The notes beneath the pieces were generated by a model, which saw only the letters and a program-made list of their open reading frames with translations, made no database searches and was not told the DNA's origin. Source: Telmatactis stephensoni (taxonomy: Eukaryota > Cnidaria > Anthozoa > Actiniaria > Isophelliidae). Taken from it: 64,000 nucleotides of DNA. The translations under genes were made by a program, and so were the position numbers. Location of the stretch: assembly GCA_029948255.1 (NCBI GenBank), contig JALIZF010001870.1, positions 497,001-561,000 of the forward strand. The letters are read 5' to 3'. Of the stretch, positions 46,170 to 57,600 are shown one piece after another. How positions within the stretch are numbered: the stretch's first letter is position 1; each line of letters starts with the position of its first letter.

Positions 46170-46440
46170 TGATGACGTCATCCAAGATGGCTGACAAATG
46201 CTGATTTACAGCTTCACAATCTCCTTAAAACATTAAATCAATGAAAGAGTTCGTAGATATATTTGAACATTGTAGTGAATATAAATAAACATTCATTTTT
46301 TCATTAAGTTGTTTTCAAGATATCAAATATAAACAAGTTTTGCACGAGTCACTCGTGCGAAACTTGTTTTTATTTGATATCTTGAAATCAGTAAACAACT
46401 ACTCAGCATGGCATACTGAATTTTGCTGATTCATGCCTCC
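46170..46440 (+). repeat. ~300-bp repeat C (CRE + YY1-like), first of five in copy 1
   Basis: Core GATGACGTCATCCAAGATGG; the 3' end carries the CAGCATG segment. Further units in copy 1 start near 48470, 48790, 49680 and 49990. Confidence 0.75.
46315..46386. repeat. 72-bp palindrome present only in duplication copy 1
   Basis: AAACAAGTTTTGCACGAGT meets its inverse at 46349, flanked by CAAGATATCAAATA / TATTTGATATCTTG. The corresponding place in copy 2 (about 54836) reads through without the inverted half. Confidence 0.8.
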
Positions 46441-48071
46441 AGTAATAAAAACAATCAGTCATATATCGTGGGAAAATTAGGAGTTGAGTGGCCGTTGCAT
46501 AATATGATATTTGCTGACAAAGGAATGTTGACACTCGTACCATCGTAAAACAAATTAACAAGCTCATGAAATTAACACTGTTCAACAATTGCATGTAGCT
46601 GCATGAGCAACATCGTTCAACAATTGTTGGTAACAAATGTAATTGATCCATGTATCATGATGTATTCAATGTAGAAACAAGCTTTTCAACATGCTGAACG
46701 ATGTTGCAGAAAATAGAGAAATGTTGTATTTCCGAATCAAGTTTCCGCTTGTTGAACTGTGTACAGAGTACAATCATACATTGGTTGCAAACAATCAAGT
46801 GTTGAGCCGCGTGGTCATATTAATTCGCCTTGCTAAATATATATCATGCATTTCATGGTAGCGTGCTTTCTATATCGTAAAAAATCTCTGAACATTGTTG
46901 ACAAAGTAGAAATATTAAAACAATTGGAGCTCTCGTGGATTTGTTTTTATAAAAAAATTGAATACTAATTCGCATCATCGATTAAACAACTCTATATCTA
47001 CCTACATAGCTAAATAAAACTAGGAGCCTGACGAAATAGGAATAATGAAATCTTTCATAAAAGGAACTCCTATTTGTAGGTTTTTGTAAATAATATATAT
47101 TCAAGACTTGGATGCGGCCGAAGTGTTTTAATAGAGTTAATATATTAACTCTGGTTTTAACTTCCACCTCCATTCAATTCATTTTATTTACACTGTATAC
47201 GTAAAGTTTAATTTAGTTACACGTTTTACAATTTTACTAGTTACAATATAATAAAGAATCTATATCAATAAATTGCCGATGTTCATTTATCTGATTTATT
47301 ATCAAATTCCAATTCCATCGAATTATATTATAGTATCTCGCTGGGTTACACAGTAGGAGATCTGTTTGTTATTACTGAACTCGGAAATAACTACGTTAAG
47401 ATATTACAATTCAACCTAACTTGGACCAGAATTACGTAATTTCGGTGAAAAAAATGTTTTGAGGTTGTACCATTAATACCAATGTGCGAGTAATAACACA
47501 CACACGTTGTAGAGTAGTTAACCTGTAAAATAGAAACACCAGATTTCTGGTCCGATCAATAGGGTTCTGGTTCATCCACGCTACAAAAGAGACATACTGA
47601 AACGGCACTTTGATTTGGTCACTCTTTATTCTATAAGATATTATAGCAAAACTCGAAGAGTTTTGAAAGTGTTTCAATACAGTTGCCATGGCAATGATTT
47701 TATTTTTAAAATTCGCACCATGTGAGAATGTCAACATCGATCAGTCATCACGACCGGTGGGATCATCCCACGTCTGGTGTCCGCGGTGTTCCTTAGTGAA
47801 GTGTGGACCTCATATGAAGTCTTTATCTTTTCTAATAGTTTGGCCCAGCAAGTGTTCTTTTTATTGTTCACGTTCGATTGCGTAACCACTATAAGCTAAC
47901 ATCGCCTGATTTATAATGAAATTAACTACAAAGTAATTATCACGAATTTAAGTTAAAAAACTGCAAGGGCTATAATATTAAAAGGAATCAACGAATGCAT
48001 TTGTTCGATTTTAATTTTTCGATGAATAAAAATTTAAAATACAGCTTATTTACGTGACCTAAAGCTGATGT

Positions 48072-48299
48072 TACACGAGACGACTTGCAACGACGATTTT
48101 TTCACGCAAAGCCAAGTTGATACCGCGTGAAGTATATACCACACAGAACGATTTTTGGCCTAATTTCTTTTCTTCGGCAGCATATTGCAAGCTTTTGATT
48201 TAAAGGAAAATACCTGCAACTCAGAATGACGAGTTCGACCCAAGTTGTACCGGCATTGCACGAAAAATCAACGTTGCAAATCGACTCGTGTCAAATGTG
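48072..48299. mobile_element. Inverted-repeat element (CGAGACGACTTGCAACG)
   Basis: ACACGAGACGACTTGCAACG is mirrored by CGTTGCAAATCGACTCGTGT. The copy in the second duplicate (56936-57165) has lost the outer left end. Confidence 0.7.
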
Positions 48300-48469
48300 A
48301 CTCATGACAAATTGACTCGTGTTTCATGTGATTTCTACGTAGCGTACCACCAGATTAAATTTTTCGTCTAAATAAACTTGCAAGAAACAATCCGATTGTC
48401 CTTAACAAATTCGAAACGCCGGTTTTAGGATTTGTATAATGTTTTAACAGTCCAAGCTTTCAACGAATA

Positions 48470-50165
48470 GAAATTTTACGAAAATATTAAAAACAAGCCC
48501 AAATGAACAGATAATTCATAGTTTATGACATCATCCAAGATGGCCGCCAAGTATAAAGTTTTAAAAGTTCTCAAATAAACGTTCTCGAGTTAAAGAAAGA
48601 AGACACATAAGATCGAAATGGTGTATTTTTGACCATTAATTGTTTTCTAGGTACAGATGAAAACCCTTTTTGCATGAGTAGTCAAGAATGAACTGCTCAG
48701 CATGATATATACTGCACGTCTGGTCAATATTGTTTTTCCCTAAGTATAACAATTTCATTTTATCTAAAGTATAATAAAAAGTTGAACAGTCGCTTCTTAT
48801 TTTTAAAAACTAAAGCGAATGAACAGAGAATTTATGGTTTAATGACGTCATCCAAGATGGCCGCCAAGTATATAGCTAGAAAAGTTAAAAGTTAAAAGAA
48901 AAGTTAAAAGAAAAGTTTAAAAGTTCTTATCTCATGTCGATGAAAGAGGGCACGTTTGAATGGTATATTTTTATCAATAAATTGTTTTTAAAATACAGAA
49001 GAAAAACAAGTTGTGCGCGAGTAGTCAAGAAATAAGTGCCCAGCATGGTACTTACTGCACGTCTTTAGTTTTATTCAGCGAATTAATAAAAAGTTGAATA
49101 TAGTCGGCTATTAAAATGATATTCATCGTAGAACTAATTCTCTTACCACTGGCATAATACATCGTATCAATGTCATAAGCTAAATTTATACAGCTGAATT
49201 GATACAGCCGATCGATTCTCCTTTAAAAATGGTTTGAGAGGGATAAAGGATTGGGGAAAATATCGAAAAGTTGATTGGGTAAGTATCTGAACTATTTCCT
49301 CCGGAATTAAAGTACGTTTATATCCTAATAGTATTACCTCAACAACAAAGTAAAAGTACTAAAACCTTCTAGATTGAACCCCCGCGGCTTTGCCTTTAGA
49401 AAATATAGTCAACAAAATTTGACAACCCACTGATTCCGAAAATTAGATTAAGTTCACTGTTCCATTTGGGCCTCGTTGAATTTTTTTACGTGAGGGATTT
49501 TTTATTTAAAATCATTCAACTTTCGAATAAATTGCATTTTTTAAATTTTGGCAATTTGAATGGCTTCCCGGTGCAAAGCCGTGCACTAATCAAAGTCAAT
49601 AGTAATAAAAACGACATCATTTGTATTGATTTTTGCAGAATTGTATAATCAATATAGGCCTAGACAAAGTATCCTAGAATTTTACGAATATATTAAATAC
49701 TAGCTCAAATGAACAAAGATTTCAGTTTATGACGTCATTCCAGATGGCCGTCAAGTATAGAGTTTTAAAAGTTCTCAAATAAAAGTTTTCAAGTCAAAGA
49801 AAAAGGATTCTTACGATCAAAATAGTGTATTTTTGCCCATTAGTTGTTTTCTAGGTAAAGATGAAAACTCTTTTTGCACGGGTAGTCAAGAATGAACTGC
49901 TCAGCATGATATATACTGCACGTCTGGTCAATATTGTTATTCCCAAAGTATAGCAATTTCATTTTATCTAAAGAATAATAAAAAGTTGAACAATCGCTTA
50001 TTATTCTTAAAAACTAACGCAAATGAACAGAGTATTTATGGTTTAATGACGTCATCCAAGATGGCCGCCAAGTATAGTGCTTTAAGTTCTCATCTCGATG
50101 AAAAAGGGCACGTTTGAAATAATTTATTTTTATATGTTGTTTTTAAGATATACAAGAAAAACAAT
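48470..50165 (+). repeat. Repeat C units 2-5 in duplication copy 1
   Basis: Four units with TGACGTCATCCAAGATGGCC-type cores (48526, 48843, 49729, 50047) followed by GCCAAGTATA. Most also carry GAACTGCTCAGCATGATATA and TACTGCACGTCTGGTCA. Confidence 0.85.
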
Positions 50166-50329
50166 TAAGTTTTGTACGAAATAGATATTGACTCGGTGTA
50201 ATTTGACAATGGCATAAAGAGATGACATAGTACATATGCAATAATGATTAACAAATTCATAATTCCGGTACACCAAAAACAAGCCACAGTTTGAGTTATA
50301 TGACATAATAACTCTTGCCGAATAAAACA

Positions 50330-52310
50330 TCTTGCCTGATTAAACAGATAAACACAAAAAACAGAGTTAAAAAACTGACTAACAACTTACCCAAACTGAT
50401 ACGTCTAACGCCAGAAGTCGGGGAGAAATAAGTTTCGACGACGATCCGAACATTTCTCTTGTTACTTACAAACCCCATGGCATAGTATCTACGACTTCCA
50501 CAGGACGCCGGTAGATACAAGACTCATTCTATTCTTCACTTGCCTCTACATCATCAAAAGGAACATAGTCTTTTTACATTACCTTAATGCCTTGAACATA
50601 ACAACAAAGGCGAAGCCAAATCGACACTAAAATATCGCCCCATGTTTCCATTCTTAAGCTTCCTATTTCATTCCGAACGGCTTCGTCAGTACTACGTTTA
50701 TCGAGAATTGATCAAACGTTTCCCCTACAGATATATTTATGAACTAAACTGAACAGTTTGGTCTCAAAACAAATATTTTATAATTATAACCACAAACCCT
50801 ATATTTGATTATTAATAATCGACTTAAACACCCTCGGACCGGCGCACGTAGTTCGCCTATCTTTCGGCTTGACACTTCGGTTCTACTTCGGAGATTTCCG
50901 AATTACACACGCACGCACGCACCCTTGAAGCCCATGACATAGCATAAAGCCAGTAACCACAAAAAAGCCAAGCCGTAGACGTGCGCACTGATTTCTTGCC
51001 GAGTTATAAATTAAAGAATCAGAACTGTCTGAGGCGACATGAACAGTAAAATTTCGGTGACGCGAATCTCTTGCCTACAGCTACAACTAGAATTTCTACC
51101 TCAAAATAGTCTTGAATTTTATAAATCTGAAGTCATCCGAGGGCAGCTTCTAGTAGAATTCGAACTGATGTCCAGCTCTGAAATAGCGCTGACCGCGAGT
51201 CGCTCCATGTCGCTTGATATCAGCCAGATTGGTTCAATTTTCCCTCTCCTTCTTAAAATTCTCCTCCCCCACCCTCCCCTCCCTTAACCGCCCGCCTCCC
51301 CCACCCTCCACTCCCTTCCTCGCCCTCCTGCCCACACCTCCCCTCCCTTCAACTCCCGCATGTTTGTTTATACTATTTATGCGATATCCTCGGACGGACA
51401 GACAGTTTCAAAGTCTCAACCATATAGGGTATTATTGTAAGGTCCCGTATGTTTACAGATTTGCGAGTGAGTGACACAATAGGTTACTACTTTATGTATG
51501 GCACCATTCTAGTTAGACAATAGATAGATTGAATAGTGCCATTTCATGTTGTCATACACGAAGTAGTTAGCTGATCATTTGCATATTTTGACCCCGCACT
51601 ATAACTCGTGGATTTGCAATCCACGAGTTAAATATGGCTTTAAACTTACCTAAAATCGATCCAATGGCAATTCTGAGTCCTAACTACAGCCCAAGCAAGC
51701 AATAACACTACGTGAAACTGACGTTGCTGGAGACCTTGAGCCTTCGGTGTTCTAAAAGAGCAGCATTCTCCATAGCAACCCCAAATATGGAGTCATAAAA
51801 ATTTACGGACCATATTGTACAGAAAATCGTTCAAAAACGCTAAAAGTCCCCGGACGGGAAGGAGTTAAGTGGGCTTTGTGAGCTCTCCTTGAAGTACTAA
51901 GTCTCGTTAACTCCTCCATCCTTGTCACGGCACCAAAAATGTGTAGAATTGAAATTACTACAGCGTCGGTTCGATTCGATTTATTGGAAGAGTACCTTCG
52001 TGTTACAGAATCATTGCGTTGTGTAATACTAGGAACGTAATACTATACCTATAAACTATGCAAAATGATTGACAGTTGCATTTCATTAATAAAGCTAAAC
52101 TAACAAGTAAAGGTTGCCGGTAAACGTTCTCAACGCATAATAATAGTTTGACCGGAAATGACTCGTGTAGAATAAACAAACTAATGATACTAAAATGAAT
52201 ACAATAAAATTGTCATATAAATGTTCTTCCAGTGTTCATAAACTGTTTCAGACATCGCCTGCTAGGATGATCCACCATGTAAACACCCCTCTTACTTGCC
52301 TAGCTTTGCC
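50330..52310. other. Unique interval between the duplicates
   Basis: A C-rich tract (51262-51358), a 29-bp hairpin TAACTCGTGGATT (51601-51629) and an LTR fragment (listed). A frame at 50391-50520 ends in a good donor but lacks an ATG-led start and was not accepted. Confidence 0.5.
51905..52260 (-). mobile_element. Possible solo/partial LTR with BEL-like primer site
   Basis: On the minus strand ...ATTTCAATTCTACA is followed after a few bases by TGGTGCCGTGACAAGGATGG, a typical primer-binding context of BEL/Pao or gypsy elements. The LTR would extend up to about 52260. No internal coding region follows. Confidence 0.35.
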
Positions 52311-53234
52311 TCAGCATAATCCGCAAGTTTTCTGGCAGTTTGCTCGAACGTATCTATGATAGGGGCAAAATATGGTCCAGAAAGGGCAGCGGTAATCCTT
52401 ATTCACACAAGCTGAAAGAAAAAATAAACAAGATAAGATAAGTACAAGCTAAAGTAACTAGTTAATATACATATTAAAGGCAAAGGCTAATGTTTAACTT
52501 CGAAGTCGCGGGGAGTGGTTGCTCAGATCTCACGAGCCAGAGGCTCATGTATCAAGCGTTCGAAGGTGCGCCCTCTACCCCCTCTCTCCATCAGTGCTCT
52601 GTTTTAAGGGTATTTAATCGGAAAGGAAAGAAGTCGAAACAAGAATGTGAAGTCAACCACCACCACCACCACCACCACCACCACCACCACCACCACCTAT
52701 ATAAAATGGAAAACATTTAGGCATCAGCAGTGTATGTGTTCCCGAGATCTAGAGTAGAGTGCAAACACAAACAATATGCGATAACACTTTCGGGCCCTTT
52801 AGGAACAGTCAAAAGTCAGGAAAAGAAGTGTTACAGTGTGACTACTTCGGGCAATATATATTGCTGGAAACTGCACTTTTTGTAGGGTGCCATGGATAAC
52901 ATTGTGCTTTAATTAGTGATGCCGGTCGCGGTCCCACAAAAGAGGGATAGCCCTAATATACGTTGGATTTCTTTATCAAGTGGATAAAAATATTTCTGTC
53001 TAAATAAAATTACCAGACATCTTCTTGTTGATCCAGTCAATGAAATTTTTTAGATATTAGAAAAAGGTTCTTACCTGGAGAGGCCTCATCTTGATCGAAA
53101 AAAGCGTCATCATTAGGAAAATCGTTAGGCAACTCGTCTGCAAGATCTGGATCTTGAGTGTCCTCTTCAATTGGAGCAGCTCCAATGAAGGCAATGAATC
53201 CAAAGAGAAACAGTAGAGCGAGAGTATACTTCAT
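52311..53234 (-). CDS. Secreted ShK-domain peptide precursor, 2 exons (paralogue 2)
   Basis: Exons 53075-53234 and 52311-52411, joined in phase 1; 86 residues plus stop. Exon 1: signal peptide of about 20 residues, then an acidic propeptide ending in EASP. Exon 2: a 33-residue mature region with six cysteines spaced C-x6-C-x6-C-x9-C-x3-C-x2-C and ending in the last cysteine. That is the ShK fold pattern of cnidarian potassium-channel-type peptides. The Lys-Tyr pair used by channel-blocking members appears as Arg-Tyr, and no dibasic cleavage site precedes the mature part. Activity therefore cannot be assumed: ShK domains also occur in enzymes and non-toxic secreted proteins. The exon is too short for ORF-based calling. 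Confidence 0.82.
52659..52697 (+). repeat. (CAC)n microsatellite in the ShK gene intron
   Basis: 13 CAC units; the poly-His frame is a by-product. Confidence 0.95.
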
Positions 53235-53289
53235 GATTGCAGTTCCTTAGGCAAGCTCTTGTGACTAAGTTTGCAGAGAAACACTCCCT

Positions 53290-53297
53290 CTTTTATG
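53290..53297 (-). promoter_or_regulatory. TATA-like box of the ShK peptide gene
   Basis: Same ATAAAAG motif and spacing as in paralogue 1; the surrounding 130 bp are nearly identical. Confidence 0.5.
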
Positions 53298-53378
53298 TCA
53301 TCCTATACGTGTTGACAAATTCCACAGTAGCCTCTCGTCCATAAAGGTCGCCAAGGGCCATGTCTTGGAATGAGGTCT

Positions 53379-53580
53379 AATTACTCTTGAAAACCCGTTG
53401 GTGGGGCAGAACAGGCAGCAGACTTGTTTGGGGTTTCCAAGACTGATGTTTAATATCTACTCACTGATGTTAATTACACTCTAATTGATACTAATTACAT
53501 TCCCTCTTTGATGACATCATAATTAGAGATTACACAGGCAACCCATTTACATTTTAATATAATATATTTACGACAATTAC
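53379..53580. mobile_element. 190-bp insertion in the ShK gene 5' flank, TSD AATTAC
   Basis: Copy 1 reads GTCTAATTACGTCG uninterrupted (45035-45050). Here AATTAC occurs at 53379-53384 and again at 53575-53580 with 190 bp between. No inverted ends recognised. It sits about 150 bp upstream of the start codon. Confidence 0.88.
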
Positions 53581-54689
53581 GTCGGTTGGGTAATGGTACC
53601 GTTTGCGCTTTTGTGTCTGAATTCAAAAGACATGCGGTTAATTGTTCTCTTTTTGTTGAATAATAAAAATTGCTCTAATAGAATAGATTGTATATTTTCT
53701 GCGACGTTTAGCCCAGATATTATTAAATAATCGAACTTTATTGAGCTTGTTTGTACATCTAGATCTTTTACATGTAAATGATTTTCCTGAAATTACTTAC
53801 TATATAAAACATCCTCTTACTCCTTAAATAATTACTTGTTTGCTATACTTCAATTTTGATTTCAAAAATATCCTAAAATTATGCGTAGTTACCATACTCG
53901 CGGTACAGCTGAATTTCCTTACTGGTGTAAAATCGCGGGCTCACAATAAGGTCAAACATGCAGGGAATGTAATATTACTACTACGAGGTATCCGACCCTT
54001 ATTTTCTAAATGAAGTTGCATTATATGCTAGAAGTATTTTTTTGCTGATATTTAGAATTTGAGGTTTCAATATTATATTACATGGGTATATTTAGAATGA
54101 CCTTGACAACAAGACCACCATAGGGACTCTCCCGCGAAGTGCTCAACGTGTATCTGGAATTCTATCAGACTTAAATTAAATTTGAAGTCATTCAAAGAAA
54201 AACAAACCAATTACATTATTGCGTCGAATTGAATTTCTCCAAGAATTGAATTGGGTTTTCAAAGAAAACATTGTGATAACTGAGCCTCAGTCAGTTCTAG
54301 ATGATTTTTGACATTAATATTTTTTTCAACTGAAAAGATAGGAATCACCATGCGCGCGCAATCAAGGCTAGAGTTTACCATATTAGTAAATTGTTATGAG
54401 TTTTATTCAATTTATACTTGATATTATACTTCAATAATAAATACCACATAGTAAGTTGATTGCACGTCGGAATGCTAACAAAATCACGTGGTGTTTTAAA
54501 AATAAAATGATCACCATGACAACCCACAAAACACTCATTTACCTACATCTAGAGTACACTACGCAAAAAAAATTATGATGTACATGATAACTTTCAAAGT
54601 TTGAGCCATTGGAAAATGTTTTAGTGAAGCAGTGTTCTTTAGAAGAATTCATCGGCGTTTTTCTTTTCGTAATGAGAATTTTCGAGACG

Positions 54690-57600
54690 ATGACGTCATC
54701 CAAGATGGCTGACAAATGCTGATTTGCAGCTTCAAAATCTCCTTAAAACATAAAATCAATGAAAGAGTTCGTAGATATATTTGAACATTGCAGTGAATAT
54801 ATATATATATACATTCATTTTTTCATGAAGTTGTTTTGAAGATATCCGAAATAAAAACAAGTTTTGCACGGGTAACCAGTAATCAACTACTCAGCATGGC
54901 ATACTGAATTTTGCTGATTCATGCCTCCAGTAATTGTATGACTAATAAAAACAATCAGTCATATATCGTGGGAAAATTAGGAGTTGAGTGGCCGTTGCAT
55001 AATATGATATTTGCTGACAAAGGAATGTTGACACTCGTACCATCGTAAACAAATTAACAAGCTCATGAAATTAACACTGTTCAACAATTGCATGTAGCTG
55101 CATGAGCAACATCGTTCAACAATTGTTGGTAACAAATGTAATTGATCCATGTATCATGATGTATTCAATGTAGAAACAAGCTTTTCAATTAACATGCTGA
55201 ACGATGTTGCAGAAAATAGAGACATGTATTTTCGAATCAAGTTGCCGCTTCTTGAACTGTGTACAGAGTTGACTGCTGATTCGCCGCTTTTCAACAACAT
55301 TCATACATTGGTTACAAACAATTGTTGAACGATGTTCAACAAGTATTGAGCCGCGCATCAGTTCAAATAATGATAATACTACCGTTGTTAGCTTTGAATT
55401 CAGAACTTTAAGCATTTGTTTGATAGATATATAAATATTTTTGAACACTGAGCTTTAATCATATTAATTTGCCTTGCTAACAGTTCATATATTTCATGGT
55501 AGCATGCTCTCTAAATCGTAAAAAAACTCTGGACCGTTGTTGACAAAGTAGAAATATTAAAACAATTGGAGCTCTCGTGGATTTGTTTTTATTAAAAATT
55601 GAATGATAATTCGCATCATCGATTAAACAATCTCTATATCTACCTAGATAGTTAAACAAAACTAGGAGCCTGACGAATAGGAAATGAATAATAAAATCTT
55701 TCACAAAAGGAACTCCTATTTGTAGGTTTTTGATATAGCTAATTCAATTAACGTTGTCGCTGAAAAAAGCCTAAAGCCTAAAGCTTTGAGAGCGGAACAT
55801 GACACCGTGACATCATTACAATAAAAAACTCACTGTATGCTTGCAAATTCTACAACTTGGACACATATTCCTCAATTTCTCAGATAGCCTACGGGGAAGT
55901 TTCAGTACACAAAAGATATTTGAAAGGCTTTAGCCTTTAGGCTTTTTTCAACGACAACGTTAATTGGAATAGCTATATATTCAAGACTTGGATGGCCGAA
56001 GTGTTTTAACAGAGTTAATAGTTAATAGTTAATATTAGCTCTGGTTTTAACTTTCACCTCCATTTCATTTTATTTACATTGTATATGTAAAATTTAATTT
56101 ACACGTTTTACAATTTTACTAGTGATAATACAATAAAGAATCTATATCAATAAATTGCCTATGTTCATTTATCTGACCAATTCCATCGAATTATATTATA
56201 GTATGTCGCTGGGTTACACAGTAGGAGATCAGTTTGTTATTACTGAACTCGGAAATAACTACGTTAATTAAGAGTTACAATTCAACCTAAGTTGGACCAG
56301 AATTACGTAATTTCGGCGAAAAAAATGTTTTGAGGTTGTACCATGAATACCAATATGCGAGTAATAACACACACGCGTCGTAGAGCAACAAACCCGTGAA
56401 ATAGAAAAAAAAACCAGATTTCTGGTCCGACCAATAGGGTTCTGGTCCATCCACGACGCAACCCTCCCCCCTCCATAGTCACCAAAGAGACATACTGAAA
56501 TGGTAACTTTTTATTCTATAAGATATTATAGCAAAACTCGAAGAGTTTTGAAAGTGTTTCAATACAGTTGCCATGGCAATGATTTTATTTTTAAAATTCG
56601 CACCATGTGAGAATGTCAACATTCAGTCGTCGCGACTGTGTGATCATCCCACGTCTGGTGCCATGTCTGCTGTGTTCATTAGTGATGTGTAGACCTCATA
56701 TGAAGTCTTTATCTTTTCTAATAAACTGGCCCAGCAAGTTTTCTTTTTATTGTTCACGTTCGATTGCGTAACCACTATAAGCTAACATCGCCTGATTTAT
56801 AATGAAATTAATTACAAAGTAATTATCACGAATTTAAGTTAAAAAACTGCAAGGGCTATAATATTAAAAAGGAATCAACGAATGTATTTGTTCGATTGTT
56901 ATTTTTCGATGACTAAAAATTTAAAATACACTTATTCACGAGACGACTTGCAACGACGATTTTTCACGCAAAGCTAAGTTGATACCGTGTGAAGTATATA
57001 CCACACAGAACGATTTTTGGCCTAATTTCTTTTCTTTGGCAGCACATTGCAAGCTTTTGATTTAAAGTCAAAAACCTGCAACTCAAAATGACGAGTTCGA
57101 CCCAAGTTGTACCGGCATTGCACGAAAAATCAACGTTGCAAATCGACTCGTGTCAAATGTGACTCATGACAAATTGACTCGTGTTTCATGTGATTTCTAC
57201 GTAGCGTACCACCAGATTAAATTTTTCGTCTAAATAAACTTGCAAGAAACAATCTGATTGTCCTTAACAAATTCGAAACGCCGGTTTTAGGATTTGTATA
57301 ATGTTTTAACAGTCCAAGCTTTCAACGAATAGAAATTTTACGAAAATATTAAAAACAAGCCCAAATGAACAGATAATTCATAGTTTATGACATCATCCAA
57401 GATGGCCGCCAAGTATAAAGTTTTAAAAGTTCTCAAATAAACGTTCTCGAGTTAAAGAAAGAAGACACATAAGATCGAAATGGTGTATTTTTGACCATTA
57501 ATTGTTTTCTAGGTACAGATGAAAACCCTTTTTGCATGAGTAGTCAAGAATGAACTGCTCAGCATGATATATACTGCACGTCTGGTCAGTATTGTTTTTC

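Larger units (their letters stand above)
44700..50200. repeat. Segmental duplication, copy 1
   Basis: Matches 53040-59270 in the same orientation over exon 1 of the peptide gene and the whole 5' flank; the offset grows from 8.3 to 9.1 kb through indels. Similarity stops abruptly just inside intron 1. Apart from exon 1 and the listed repeats I see no gene in it. Confidence 0.92.

Noticed and set aside
50296..50520. Minus-strand frame ending at a GTAAGT donor
   Set aside because: Its first codon is TTG, no signal peptide or domain, and no downstream exon found.
52500..52590. tRNA-like or SINE-like stretch with a B-box-like GCGTTCGAAGG
   Set aside because: The A box and cloverleaf cannot be formed and no poly-A or duplication is present.
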